Shown piece by piece: positions 1 to 7,845 of a DNA stretch of 64,000 bases; positions within the stretch are counted from its first letter, which is position 1; every line of letters starts with the position of its first letter. The stretch lies in contig NZ_JALKAN010000001.1 of the NCBI RefSeq assembly GCF_023015965.1, positions 1,262,160-1,326,159 on the forward strand, in the 5' to 3' direction. Source of the DNA: Allomuricauda sp. F6463D. GTDB lineage: Bacteria > Bacteroidota > Bacteroidia > Flavobacteriales > Flavobacteriaceae. Under the pieces are notes generated by a model, which saw only the letters and a program-made list of their open reading frames with translations, did not search any database and had not been told where the DNA came from. The position numbers and the translations under genes were made by a program.

Positions 1-335
1 ATTTTGAAAGAGATGACGAACGATTGGGCGACCTGCCCTATGCGAGTGCCGTTGTGGGGTACCGGCCCAATATCTTTTTGGGTGATTACCCAAAACCCGA
101 TTGGCGCATCTTTATCGAATCATTGGCCGAATTCCCTGGAGTCAATAAAATTGATGGACAACTGGATTTGAGCGATACGCGCAGTACAAAGGTTTTGGTG
201 GGACCTTCTTTCCTAGGACTTTACGGTGCTTGGGGCATATCCTTTGGTGCGATGGTTCCAGTAGTACAGGATTTGACACCCGGTTGGGTAAAAGAAAGGT
301 ATCGGATTGCCGTAAATTTAAGTTATTGGTTGTAA
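1..335 (+). CDS. C-terminal part of an outer-membrane protein (5' truncated by window)
   Basis: The reading frame is open from base 3 to the TAA at 333-335, so only about the last 110 residues are present. The visible part has alternating hydrophobic and polar stretches and ends in an aromatic-rich strand (ERYRIAVNLSYWL), the usual last strand of a beta-barrel outer-membrane protein. The family cannot be named from this fragment. It lies 28 bases upstream of the HMA-domain gene on the same strand and may head the same metal-related transcription unit. Barrel identity is moderately supported; substrate is unknown. Confidence 0.55.
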   Translation, partial: FERDDERLGDLPYASAVVGYRPNIFLGDYPKPDWRIFIESLAEFPGVNKIDGQLDLSDTRSTKVLVGPSFLGLYGAWGISFGAMVPVVQDLTPGWVKERYRIAVNLSYWL

Positions 336-363
336 ACACAGTATAAATTAAAAAGCACATATA

Positions 364-849
364 ATGAAAAACATCAAAATGATGGCCCTGATCGGTATTC
401 TTGGAATAGGCACGATAAGCGGCCAAATCGCCAGGGTTGACCAAGAAGTCTATGGAATGGACTGCGCGCCCTGTGCCTATGGATTGGAACGCGGGTTGAA
501 AAAGATGGACGGGCTTCAGGAGGTTCGCGTCAGCCTGAACGATGGAAAAGCGTATTTGGGATTGGCCGAAAAAAATGACCTTACCTTACGTAGCATTCAG
601 GAAGAGGTCAAAAAGAACGGTTTTTCGGCAAAGAAAGCCGAAGTGGTTCTAATGGGTAACGCAACGAAAGAGGATGGCCAATGGTACATCGAGACCGATA
701 ACGAACGGTTTGCGGTATCGCAGGATACATCAATCGAATTGGTTCAAAAATTGGCGGTGGGCAGGACAACGCTAAGTGGCACGGTACAGGATGAAGATGA
801 TGATAATCTCTCGGACCAATGGGAGATCATACTGTCCAAAATAGAATAG
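364..849 (+). CDS. Heavy-metal-associated (HMA/MerP-like) domain protein, exported
   Basis: This 161-residue protein has an N-terminal hydrophobic signal (residues 1-20) followed by an HMA fold of about 65 residues. The metal-binding loop is GMDCAPCAYG, with Cys34 and Cys37 forming the CxxC pair; the later part (GLKKMDGLQEVRVSLNDGKAY) matches the beta-alpha-beta pattern of MerP and CopZ domains. The C-terminal half (about residues 95-161) is not recognised. The next gene starts 5 bases after its stop and encodes a MerT-like membrane protein, so a periplasmic metal-binding partner for an uptake or resistance system is the natural reading. The metal (Hg, Cu or other) cannot be decided here. Confidence 0.8.
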   Translation: MKNIKMMALIGILGIGTISGQIARVDQEVYGMDCAPCAYGLERGLKKMDGLQEVRVSLNDGKAYLGLAEKNDLTLRSIQEEVKKNGFSAKKAEVVLMGNATKEDGQWYIETDNERFAVSQDTSIELVQKLAVGRTTLSGTVQDEDDDNLSDQWEIILSKIE

Positions 850-854
850 GCCTT

Positions 855-1196
855 ATGAAAGTAATTCTCAAAATGGTATTGGGCACCAGCTTGGTAGCGG
901 CCCTTCTTCCGGTAATGTGCTGTTTGGCCCCGACCTTGTTGTCGGTCGTGGCGGGACTGGGTTTCTTGGGTGGGAATTTTGAATGGGTACATCCCGTGCA
1001 GCCCTATCTGACCACTATTTCGGCAGGAACGCTTGGGTTCGCCCATTTTAAAAACATCAAAAATGAAAGGAAATGTGGGAATGCAGGTCCTTGTCAAAAC
1101 CATGGACAAAAGCACCACATTAATTCGTGGACGCTTTGGACCGTTACATTTCTGGTTTTAATACTTACGATAGTAAACTATGGATATGAATATTAG
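855..1196 (+). CDS. MerT-like mercuric/metal transport membrane protein
   Basis: The ATG at 855 gives 113 residues with about three membrane segments (near residues 8-33, 45-65 and 88-110). The first helix holds a vicinal cysteine pair (Cys22-Cys23, MCCLAP), the hallmark of MerT, where it passes Hg(II) across the inner membrane. A second cysteine-containing loop (KCGNAGPCQNH) lies between helices 2 and 3, as in MerT/MerF-type transporters. A longer frame opens at 819 but would overlap the HMA gene, so 855 is preferred. It sits between the HMA gene and an NHL-repeat lipoprotein and overlaps the latter by 17 bases, implying translational coupling. No merA or merR is in view, so mercury as the substrate is inference. 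Confidence 0.7.
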   Translation: MKVILKMVLGTSLVAALLPVMCCLAPTLLSVVAGLGFLGGNFEWVHPVQPYLTTISAGTLGFAHFKNIKNERKCGNAGPCQNHGQKHHINSWTLWTVTFLVLILTIVNYGYEY

Positions 1197-2007
1197 ACCC
1201 GCACATATTATTCAGGTTGTTTTTTTACTGTCCCTTATGTCAAGTTGTGAGCAGCCCGAGAAACAATGGCAGTTCGAACGGAAGATCATGCTGCCCGAGA
1301 AAGCCCGACCCTTGGCTTTGGCCAAAGATGGTGATGCGATATGGTTTTCCGATCCTGATTATTTTAGGCTTTACAAGATCGACCGGGACGGAGAGCTGTT
1401 GGATTCGATTACTGGTATCCAGCGACCAATGAACATCCATACTGACAATGGCACCCTGTTTATTCCCGAATTTTTGACGGACACCATCTGGCAATATAGA
1501 GATGACAAAAGATGGCCTTTGAAACTATCCAAAAGACCACAGGCCCCAGCAGGGGTTTCCATTTACGGAGATACAGTTCTTGTAGCCGATTTTTATAACC
1601 ACCGAATCATCGTACAGACACCGAATGAATGCTTCACTATTGGTAGGCAGGGGCACAAAGATGGGGAGCTGTACTATCCGATAGACGTAAAGATGAAGGA
1701 TAACAGGATATATGTGGCCGATGCGTACAACAGCAGAATACAGGTCTTCGGGTTCGATGGAACACACCTAAAAACCATTGGTGGAAATGAAAAAATGAAC
1801 GTCGCTTCCGGTATTGCAATGGGGGGAAGGGAGTTCGCAATTACCGACCAAGAAAATGGCCGGGTGTTGATTTACAACTTTGATGGATCATTGCGGCAAG
1901 TCTTGACCGAAAGCATCAAGTATCCAACGGATGTGCAATTCGACGGGGAATACCTATACAGCACGAATTTTAAGGAGAACGCAATTTTAATCTGGTCCAG
2001 AAAATAG
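1180..2007 (+). CDS. NHL-repeat (six-bladed beta-propeller) lipoprotein
   Basis: This 275-residue protein starts with a lipoprotein signal (LLSLMSSCEQ, lipobox Cys23 from the ATG at 1180; an in-frame ATG at 1186 is also possible). The rest is made of NHL-type blades: repeated units ending in patterns such as VADFYNHRIIV, VADAYNSRIQVFGFDG and ITDQENGRVLIYNFDG. Such propellers bind proteins or ligands and are common as surface or periplasmic lipoproteins in Bacteroidota. The start overlaps the MerT-like gene, so it belongs to the same operon; a role in metal handling is suggested only by position. Confidence 0.75.
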   Translation: MDMNIRPAHIIQVVFLLSLMSSCEQPEKQWQFERKIMLPEKARPLALAKDGDAIWFSDPDYFRLYKIDRDGELLDSITGIQRPMNIHTDNGTLFIPEFLTDTIWQYRDDKRWPLKLSKRPQAPAGVSIYGDTVLVADFYNHRIIVQTPNECFTIGRQGHKDGELYYPIDVKMKDNRIYVADAYNSRIQVFGFDGTHLKTIGGNEKMNVASGIAMGGREFAITDQENGRVLIYNFDGSLRQVLTESIKYPTDVQFDGEYLYSTNFKENAILIWSRK

Positions 2008-2035
2008 TGGGGACATTGGACAATTCACTTGTTCC

Positions 2036-2208
2036 TTAAAAAGTTCGCTTTACAAAACGACCATCCTTTAAACTGAGCGGGAAACCGATTAAGCCATTAC
2101 TGAAAACAAGATTCCCAGAATCATGTTTTTGTCCCAAATTTCAAGGTTCACTTTCCCGCTTGTTGTTTGAACAATCCAATCGAAAAACGTAAATGATCGA
2201 ACCTTCAT
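2036..2208 (-). pseudogene. Possible frameshifted fragment of an unrecognised gene
   Basis: On the minus strand an ATG at 2208 opens a 39-codon frame stopping at 2089. Shifting frame near 2096-2104 extends the protein-like text (for example NGLIGFPLSLKDGRFVKRTF) to a TAA at 2036-2038. The residue composition on both sides of the shift looks like one continuous protein tail. I do not recognise the family, and it may be chance. The remainder of the 2008-2450 interval shows no gene I can support. Confidence 0.3.
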
Positions 2209-2450
2209 TGATTTAAAATATCAGAACCATTGTTCTACGTATACGGACCAGGACCCTTGACCTCTTTAATCAAAAAAATCCAATGTGTTTCTAAGTATGC
2301 CGTATCATCTGTGAGCCCTATCGTAGGGAGTCCGAACCATCATTCCATGAAGTCGGCATTGTATTGGGCCTGTTTGACCCAAGTAGGGTTTGACGTATGC
2401 CAATTGTTATATTACTGAAACAAATAATAAATCCTTAAATCTTAATTTTT

Positions 2451-3404
2451 ATGAAGACCCTTTTGAAAAACTTGGGAATTATCTTTGGAACAATGCTTTT
2501 GATAGTATCCTGTAGTGACAACAATGAAAATGACAATGTAGAGAAGGAATCTTATCAAACAACCCTTAAAATGACCGATGCACCCATTGACAATGCGAAC
2601 GTGGAAGCTGTGTTCATCACGGTCTCCGATGTAAAGGTGGACGGAAACTCCATTGAGGGGTTCTCCAAGACCACTTTTGACCTTTCGGCCTTGGTCAACG
2701 GGCAGACCAAAACTTTGGGCAATCTTGACATGGAAGCGGGAACCTATTCCAATTTGGAACTTGTACTGGACTATGATTCCGATATGGATGGCAATGCCCC
2801 GGGATGTTATGTGGAAATGGCCGATGGGACCAAGGACAAGATCGCGTCGACCTCACAGTCCATCAATATCACTGATAGTTTCGAGGTCTTTGCCACCAAT
2901 ACCAATGAGATCATCATCGATTTCGACCTGCGAAAGACCATAAAGGAAGAACAGGGGACCTTGGAATCAGACTTTGATTTCGTGACGCTTTCAGAGCTTT
3001 CCGCAGGTATTCGGACCGTAAACAAAGAAGCGACGGGAGAGATTTCGGGTACGGTCAACGATTCCCAAGATACTTCCGATAAAATTGTGGTGTATGCCTA
3101 TGAAAAGGGCACATACAATGCCGAAGTGGAGACCCAGGGCCAGGGTGAGAGCAGTATCAGGTTCGCCAATGCCGTGACCAGTGCTGAAGTGGGCGGAATC
3201 AACAACTCCTATAGCCTTAACTTTTTGGCCGAAGGGGAGTATGAACTCATCTTTGCTTCCTATACCCAAGATGGTACTGAGTTTTATTTCAACTCACAAT
3301 TGGAAGTGGAGTCCACCACAGGTCTCGACCTGGGGGCCATCAATATCACATCGGCCCTACAGTTGAGCGCCAATGTCACCGTGACCGGGACCGCTTCGCT
3401 ATAG
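2451..3404 (+). CDS. DUF4382 domain lipoprotein
   Basis: The 317-residue product begins with a lipoprotein signal whose lipobox ends at Cys21 (LLIVSCSDN). From about residue 35 it shows the DUF4382 pattern (LKMTDAPIDNANVEAVFITVSDVKV...), with the conserved TDAP and V-V-I-V-V strand motif. The second half (about 195-317) is a beta-rich region of carboxypeptidase-regulatory/CNA-B style. The family is common in Bacteroidota and its biochemical role is not established. It is flanked by a non-coding stretch upstream and by a strong terminator just downstream, so it is probably monocistronic. Confidence 0.8.
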   Translation: MKTLLKNLGIIFGTMLLIVSCSDNNENDNVEKESYQTTLKMTDAPIDNANVEAVFITVSDVKVDGNSIEGFSKTTFDLSALVNGQTKTLGNLDMEAGTYSNLELVLDYDSDMDGNAPGCYVEMADGTKDKIASTSQSINITDSFEVFATNTNEIIIDFDLRKTIKEEQGTLESDFDFVTLSELSAGIRTVNKEATGEISGTVNDSQDTSDKIVVYAYEKGTYNAEVETQGQGESSIRFANAVTSAEVGGINNSYSLNFLAEGEYELIFASYTQDGTEFYFNSQLEVESTTGLDLGAINITSALQLSANVTVTGTASL

Positions 3405-3430
3405 GCAATCCCATCGATTATAACAAGAAA

Positions 3431-3453
3431 AGCCCCAGAACGGGGCTTTTTTT
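3431..3453 (+). terminator. Rho-independent terminator after the DUF4382 gene
   Basis: AGCCCC and GGGGCT pair around a short AGAAC loop and are followed by a run of T residues. It lies 27 bases after the DUF4382 stop and between two convergent genes. The minus-strand reading has a shorter T run, so it could also stop the metalloprotease transcript less efficiently. Confidence 0.85.
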
Positions 3454-3466
3454 ATTGTCAAAGGTT

Positions 3467-4273
3467 TTATTTGCCACCATTGGCCTGTAAATCTGCCAAA
3501 CAGGCGGCATCCAATCCTGGAATGGTGCCGCCACTGATCATATTGATGAGCCCCTCACCGGTTTCCGCTGTCCAATACATCAGACAATCCTCAGTGGTAC
3601 AATGCTTTCCGTGTGGCTCATCCTGATGCGTACTTTGCAATGGGGTACCGGCATTTACCAATCCCAATAGATGTCCAAACTCATGGTCAAGGACCGTGGT
3701 CTCCAGAACCGCAGTGCTCGGGGCCAAGGGTTGTCCGCTAAATTCCCGGATGGTATCCGCAAAGATGACAAAGGAGGTGTTCCTGTAGGCTACCCCCAAT
3801 ACGGAACCGTTTTCCGTGTTCTCGGAATATTCCCCATCAATAAAAAGGCCAAAAACCTTTAGGATACCCTCTTGGTTATAGGCTGTACGTATATCATCCT
3901 CCAAGTTCCTGATATCCGTAATGGAATAAACGGCCTGCCCTGGGGATGAAATCTCTGTAAGCGCAATGGTAACCCCATCGGGTTTATGGAGCCGTTCCAT
4001 CAAGAAGGACTCAAAATTGTCCAAGGTTGTTGCACTGGGCTTTAGACCTTCCACATAGAATATTTCAAGGTGCAGTGCTGGAAAACGGGAACCATCCAAC
4101 AGATCTGCGGCCGAATCCCCGACGGACTTACGGTTCTGTGAAACATCCATTGTGTCGTTCAATCCATTTCCATCATCCGCTTGTCCCGAGTCGGCACTGC
4201 AGCCAAGACCCAAAATACCAAGCAATCCCATTAAACAAATGGAACAAAATCTCTTTCTTACATGTAATTCCAT
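3467..4273 (-). CDS. Zinc-metalloprotease lipoprotein (metzincin-like)
   Basis: The 268-residue protein has a lipoprotein signal (lipobox Cys25, GILGLGCSAD) and a catalytic motif HEFGHLLGLVNAGTP starting at His197, followed by a further His216-Gln-Asp218. The spacing HExxHxxGLxN...HxD resembles the metzincin zinc site (three His plus a family residue). Two cysteines after the site (Cys225, Cys230) may form a disulfide. The downstream YWT segment could be the Met-turn region, although the canonical Met is only approximate (CLMYW). It is annotated as a membrane-linked metalloprotease in related organisms; substrate unknown. It converges on the DUF4382 gene. Confidence 0.75.
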   Translation of the reverse strand: MELHVRKRFCSICLMGLLGILGLGCSADSGQADDGNGLNDTMDVSQNRKSVGDSAADLLDGSRFPALHLEIFYVEGLKPSATTLDNFESFLMERLHKPDGVTIALTEISSPGQAVYSITDIRNLEDDIRTAYNQEGILKVFGLFIDGEYSENTENGSVLGVAYRNTSFVIFADTIREFSGQPLAPSTAVLETTVLDHEFGHLLGLVNAGTPLQSTHQDEPHGKHCTTEDCLMYWTAETGEGLINMISGGTIPGLDAACLADLQANGGK

Positions 4274-4788
4274 ATTTACCCAACGGCAGATAAAAAAGGA
4301 TAGTATGCTCTTGTCCCGTTTATTTTTAAACCAAATTCCCTCGACCTAACGTTTCGAAAGACCTTTTTGGACAATCGCCTGAGCACCACCTTGCGGTGGC
4401 AAAATATCAATCTTTTGCTTTTGGGCAGCAAAGAGTAGCTTTCACGACCTTTGGGGAAGGGGAATTTTTTACCACCATCAAATATATCATTGTGGTGGAC
4501 ATAATTATCCCAAGTCTATCCTATTCCTTCAGTAAGGCTAAGAACAAATCGCGGTTCATTGATAGTGAGTTTGGCAAAAAAGAATTTTAAAAGTAATACC
4601 CTAGATAAAAAACATGTTCCCCACTCTTTTTTTGGTGTCCATGCCCATAATGGAACCATAGGTTTAATTAAGGGAAGGGATAAAGGAAGCTATCCCATTA
4701 CCTTGGTCCATTCAGTAGAACCCTGGGAGCACAATAATCAGTTGGACATTATAGCTTACATAACGATGTAGATAAACAATGGATGTCC
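4274..4788. other. Intergenic stretch without a supported gene
   Basis: It contains two short overlapping plus-strand frames (4396-4590 and 4559-4771) with no recognisable domain and no good start context. A small GC hairpin sits at 4386-4399 (CCACC/GGTGG). The promoter of the metalloprotease gene should lie near 4280-4340, but I see no clear consensus. The left boundary of the mobile element carrying parB might fall here, although no copy of the tRNA-derived repeat is present. Confidence 0.4.
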
Positions 4789-4816
4789 AAAAAAAAAAGA
4801 GGCCTGGTGACAGGCC
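4789..4816 (-). terminator. Terminator of the ParB-family gene
   Basis: GGCCTG and CAGGCC pair around GTGA at 4801-4816. On the minus strand this hairpin is followed by CT and a run of ten T. It lies directly downstream of the ParB-family stop codon. Confidence 0.85.
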
Positions 4817-4833
4817 CCTTCCATCAATCTTTG

Positions 4834-6630
4834 TTAATCCTCAATTGCCTTGGCCTGCCGTTCCAGAACTATAATCCTTTCCTTGATCCGTGCTTCACGC
4901 TTTTGACGACTTTCTGCATATGTTTCTTCAATGGCCGAGATCTTTTTTTTGTAAAAGGATAGCATCGCCACATAGAAGGATTGGTTGGTCAGGTCATTGG
5001 TATGGTTGCTTTCCCCAAGGTGTACCTGTCGGGTCAACAAAAACCGTATCAGTTTATAGAAGGTCTCTTTCTTGAAGTTTTGTTTGAACCGGGCCACCAG
5101 CTCCTCTCGGGACAATTTGGAATCCTCCCCAATGAACCCCTCAAAATGTTCCCTTTGACTATAATATCCAATGTTGTTCTCAAACAGTGAGATGGAGATG
5201 GCCACCATTTCATCCGTGGTCAAAGGTTTGTTCCTATTGATGTAATCCGTTTCCCGGATCATATCCACCACTTCCTTGAACTGGTGGTTGTTCTCGATCT
5301 GTTTTTTCCTAAGTTCCCGTGTATGAATCTTGATGATCTGTTCCTCTGGGGAACATTCAGCCATCTTCCGTTTCTCCAAGGACTTGGCACCTGAACTTCC
5401 ATTATTGGTTTCTTCCCTGACCTTTACAAAAATGGACTGTGTCAAGTAGGTATCCGTTTCCAGTAGAATACCCTTTTCAAATCCATTTTCCACGGCCTTG
5501 TCCCATGCCTCCTTTTCCTCGGTGAAGGATTCCAAAGCTTCGTCAAGGAATTCAGCCAATTCTTCCTCGGTGTATTCATAGTGCCGGTGCTCTTCTTTAA
5601 TGCTTTTCATGGTAGGCTCAACAGGCTCCTTTAAAATTTCGAATTCATTGGTCAAATGTACTTCTAGACCTTCTTTTTCCATTTGGGCCATGACCCACTG
5701 GTTGCGTTCCTCGTCCACCCAATATTTGTTGATGTTGGGCACCAGTTTCAATCCTTCCTTTTTTACTCTTTTCAGGAGTTGCAAAAAGGTCTTTGTCTTT
5801 TTGTTCTCAAAACAGGAGGTCCGGGTACAGACCATCTTCCCTTCCCCGAACAAGTTGCCTTGGTTGGCAGCGTTGAAAGGGCAGGCAACACATGCCCCTG
5901 CTTTGGGCAATAAGGTCTTATCTGTCACATCAAAGCCGGCCTTGGTCAGGTCAAAGGTTCGGCTCTCGATCATCCGTTTAATCCGATGTTCCTGAAATTT
6001 CCCTTCCAGGCTTTCCAATAACATCTGTTGTTCGCCGGGCTCAAAAAGTGCCACTGCGACTCCCAAGGACAAGGTCATTTCCCCATTTCGGACAAAGGCC
6101 TTGAATCCCTCGATCAAACCGGCCAATTTGATACGCTGGCGGACATAGTTCTCCGAACGCCCGAGACGTTTGGCAATCTCAACGGGTTCGTAACGGTCCA
6201 ACAAAAATTGGATGGCCTCGGCCTCCTCAGTAGGTTCCACATCTTTCCTTTGGAGGTTTTCGATGATCTGGACTTCCAAAATTTCAGAGCCCGCATATTC
6301 CCTTATCATGGCTGGAATAGTAGGCAATCCTGCCAATTTACTGGCTCGAAATCGCCTTTCACCCATGATGATGATATAGCCGTCATCAGATTTTCTCACA
6401 GTGATGGGCTGCAATACACCATGCTCGGCAATACTCTGTGCCAAATGATTGAGACTTTGTTCATCCAAGGTTTTTCTGGGTTGTGTCGGATCTGGCGAAA
6501 CCAAACCGATTTCCAACATCTGGATCTGTGGAACAGAGTTCCGTTCCTTCTGCGGTGTGGGTCGCTCTGCTTTTGATGATTGGTCCGCATTCCTTTTGCT
6601 TGTCGCTCTTTGTTTTGTTTGTGTTTCCAT
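4834..6630 (-). CDS. parB: ParB/RepB/Spo0J-family partition-like protein of a mobile element
   Basis: This 598-residue protein has an N-terminal ParB CTPase/nuclease-like domain at about residues 36-130, including GERRFRA (90-96) and the ENLQRKD segment (124-130). A helix-turn-helix follows (about 148-168, VEIAKRLGRSENYVRQRIKL). Cys247, Cys250, Cys268 and Cys273 (CVACPF...CTRTSC) form a probable zinc site. The long Glu/Lys-rich C-terminal half is unassigned. Chromosomal ParB is about 300 residues, and this longer type with a Cys cluster is typical of integrative elements and plasmids in Bacteroidota. No parA is adjacent, so a partition role is uncertain and a regulatory role is possible. It has its own terminator and a 600-base upstream region. 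Confidence 0.85.
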   Translation of the reverse strand: METQTKQRATSKRNADQSSKAERPTPQKERNSVPQIQMLEIGLVSPDPTQPRKTLDEQSLNHLAQSIAEHGVLQPITVRKSDDGYIIIMGERRFRASKLAGLPTIPAMIREYAGSEILEVQIIENLQRKDVEPTEEAEAIQFLLDRYEPVEIAKRLGRSENYVRQRIKLAGLIEGFKAFVRNGEMTLSLGVAVALFEPGEQQMLLESLEGKFQEHRIKRMIESRTFDLTKAGFDVTDKTLLPKAGACVACPFNAANQGNLFGEGKMVCTRTSCFENKKTKTFLQLLKRVKKEGLKLVPNINKYWVDEERNQWVMAQMEKEGLEVHLTNEFEILKEPVEPTMKSIKEEHRHYEYTEEELAEFLDEALESFTEEKEAWDKAVENGFEKGILLETDTYLTQSIFVKVREETNNGSSGAKSLEKRKMAECSPEEQIIKIHTRELRKKQIENNHQFKEVVDMIRETDYINRNKPLTTDEMVAISISLFENNIGYYSQREHFEGFIGEDSKLSREELVARFKQNFKKETFYKLIRFLLTRQVHLGESNHTNDLTNQSFYVAMLSFYKKKISAIEETYAESRQKREARIKERIIVLERQAKAIED

Positions 6631-7015
6631 GATTTTTTGGATTTTTGGTTAAACAATATTTGAGCGGAAACCAAGCGGAAGACAAAATTTTGGAGCGGCA
6701 AGGAAACGGAATAAACAGTGACCATCGGAACGGTTTTATGCCGTCCCTTGTCCGAGAAAATAGTGCGAGCTTAACTTTCGGGAATATTGGTAAGAAAATA
6801 AAAGTTATAAGGCAAAATTCAAGCGTTGGTACCTGATGTGATTTATAATGGTTTCAAAAGCGCTCCTTGGGAACCCAATGGTTGCCCTTACCATGCATAT
6901 AGACAAGTTTAAGAATTTTGGCCCAAGAGCACACTGTTCATTAATTTGTTTATAACACACCGTCGACAAAGCCCCTACCCCATTGACTTTCTTCCTGGAA
7001 AAAACTAACTTCACT
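6631..7015. other. Upstream region of the ParB-family gene, no clear gene
   Basis: A minus-strand frame (7038 to 6805, 77 codons) starts inside the left arm of the inverted repeat at 7016-7088 and has no domain I can name. The remainder is AT-rich and probably carries the parB promoter; I could not place it convincingly. Confidence 0.35.
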
Positions 7016-7088
7016 ACATGGTAAACATCGGTGTTCACAATTCACTTGAAATATCAAAATAGCTCATGAACACCGATGTTTACCATGT
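7016..7088. repeat. Perfect 22-bp inverted repeat with 29-bp spacer
   Basis: The left arm at 7016-7037 (ACATGGTAAACATCGGTGTT plus CA) is the exact reverse complement of the right arm at 7067-7088. The spacer is 7038-7066. Both arms read outward as the start of a small frame (MNTDVYHV) on opposite strands, a consequence of the symmetry. Its place between parB and the toxin-antitoxin pair fits a partition, replication or recombination site, or a miniature mobile element; the sequence does not decide between these. Confidence 0.85.
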
Positions 7089-7098
7089 GGAAAATTTG

Positions 7099-7132
7099 CC
7101 TAGTGCTGTTGGTCAAGACCAACAGCACTAGG
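7099..7132. repeat. Perfect 16-bp palindrome with 2-base centre
   Basis: CCTAGTGCTGTTGGTC is followed by AA and its exact reverse complement. As RNA or single-stranded DNA it would form a very stable hairpin. No T run follows on the plus strand (TTTACACC), so it is a poor intrinsic terminator. It starts 11 bases after the 22-bp inverted repeat, and the two together make a compact symmetric region upstream of the toxin-antitoxin operon. Confidence 0.85.
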
Positions 7133-7185
7133 TTTACACCCTCCATCTTTTGTGATTTTCACTCTTGTCTCCCCAAAAATTTATT

Positions 7186-7227
7186 CGTCACATTTTTTTA
7201 CTAAATTTGTGACGGAAAATAAGTGAC
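7186..7227 (+). promoter_or_regulatory. Promoter with overlapping operator of the AbiE-type operon
   Basis: TAAATTTG at 7202-7209 fits the Bacteroidota -7 element TAnnTTTG. It overlaps an inverted repeat, CGTCACA (7186-7192) and TGTGACG (7208-7214), and a third half-site GTGACA lies at 7223-7228. AbiEi-family antitoxins repress their own promoter by binding inverted repeats, so this arrangement fits autoregulation. The antitoxin ATG is at 7231, so the leader would be very short. Confidence 0.6.
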
Positions 7228-7230
7228 AAA

Positions 7231-7845
7231 ATGCCCATACCCACTGAAAAACTTATAAAAAATTCAATTTCGAACCATAAGCGTGGAAAAATTTTTTTCC
7301 CGAAAAACTTTTCCAAATTCGGTACATCTGAAGCGATAAGGCAAGCATTGAAAAGGTTAGAGGACAAAGGTTTTTTGATCCGATTGGCCCAAGGCATTTA
7401 TCTATATCCCAAAGAACACAAGCTACTTGGGACGTTATATCCGTCTTTGGAAGAAATTGCCAAAGCAATCTCTAAAAGGGATAAGGCCAGAATTATTCCC
7501 ACTGGGATTCAGGCACTCAACCAACTGGGGCTTTCCACACAGGTACCTTTGAATTTAGTTTACTTAACGGACGGAACTTCCCGTACCATATCCGTTGGGG
7601 AAAATACAATAAAGTTTAAAAAGGCTTCCCCTAAAATTCTAGCCGTCAAGAGTGAGACCAATATCCTTATCATGCAAGCCCTGCGCCAATTGGGCAAACA
7701 CAATATAGATGACAAAACCTTGGAAAAAATAAATATGATACTCCAAAAGGTTGACAGAGAATCAATAGTTCATGATATGAAACTAGCTCCTGTTTGGATT
7801 TCTGAAATTATGCAAAATTCACTATCAAAAAGGGAACCGACATGA
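7231..7845 (+). CDS. abiEi: AbiEi-family (DUF6088-like) type IV antitoxin/regulator
   Basis: This 204-residue protein has an N-terminal winged-helix region (about 30-60, TSEAIRQALKRLEDKGFLIRLAQGIYLYPK), typical of AbiEi-type antitoxins, where it binds the operon operator. A C-terminal domain follows (IIPTGIQALNQLGLSTQVP... LVYLTDG). Its stop codon overlaps the toxin start (ATGA at 7842-7845), the usual coupling in AbiE pairs. It opposes the neighbouring nucleotidyltransferase toxin and represses the operon in known systems. Family assignment rests on motif pattern and the partner gene. Confidence 0.85.
   Translation: MPIPTEKLIKNSISNHKRGKIFFPKNFSKFGTSEAIRQALKRLEDKGFLIRLAQGIYLYPKEHKLLGTLYPSLEEIAKAISKRDKARIIPTGIQALNQLGLSTQVPLNLVYLTDGTSRTISVGENTIKFKKASPKILAVKSETNILIMQALRQLGKHNIDDKTLEKINMILQKVDRESIVHDMKLAPVWISEIMQNSLSKREPT

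Noticed and set aside
2230..2418. Short plus-strand frame of 62 codons upstream of the DUF4382 gene
   Set aside because: No domain or start context; it ends 30 bases before the lipoprotein start and looks like leader DNA.
4396..4771. Two overlapping small plus-strand frames downstream of the metalloprotease promoter region
   Set aside because: No recognisable motif, they overlap each other in different frames, and no terminator or good start supports them.
6805..7038. Minus-strand frame of 77 codons beginning in the inverted repeat
   Set aside because: Its start is generated by the repeat symmetry (the same octapeptide occurs on the other strand) and the rest matches no family I know.
7099..7132. 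Palindrome as an intrinsic terminator
   Set aside because: No T run follows on the plus strand, no plus-strand gene ends just upstream, and it lies at the 5' side of an operon.
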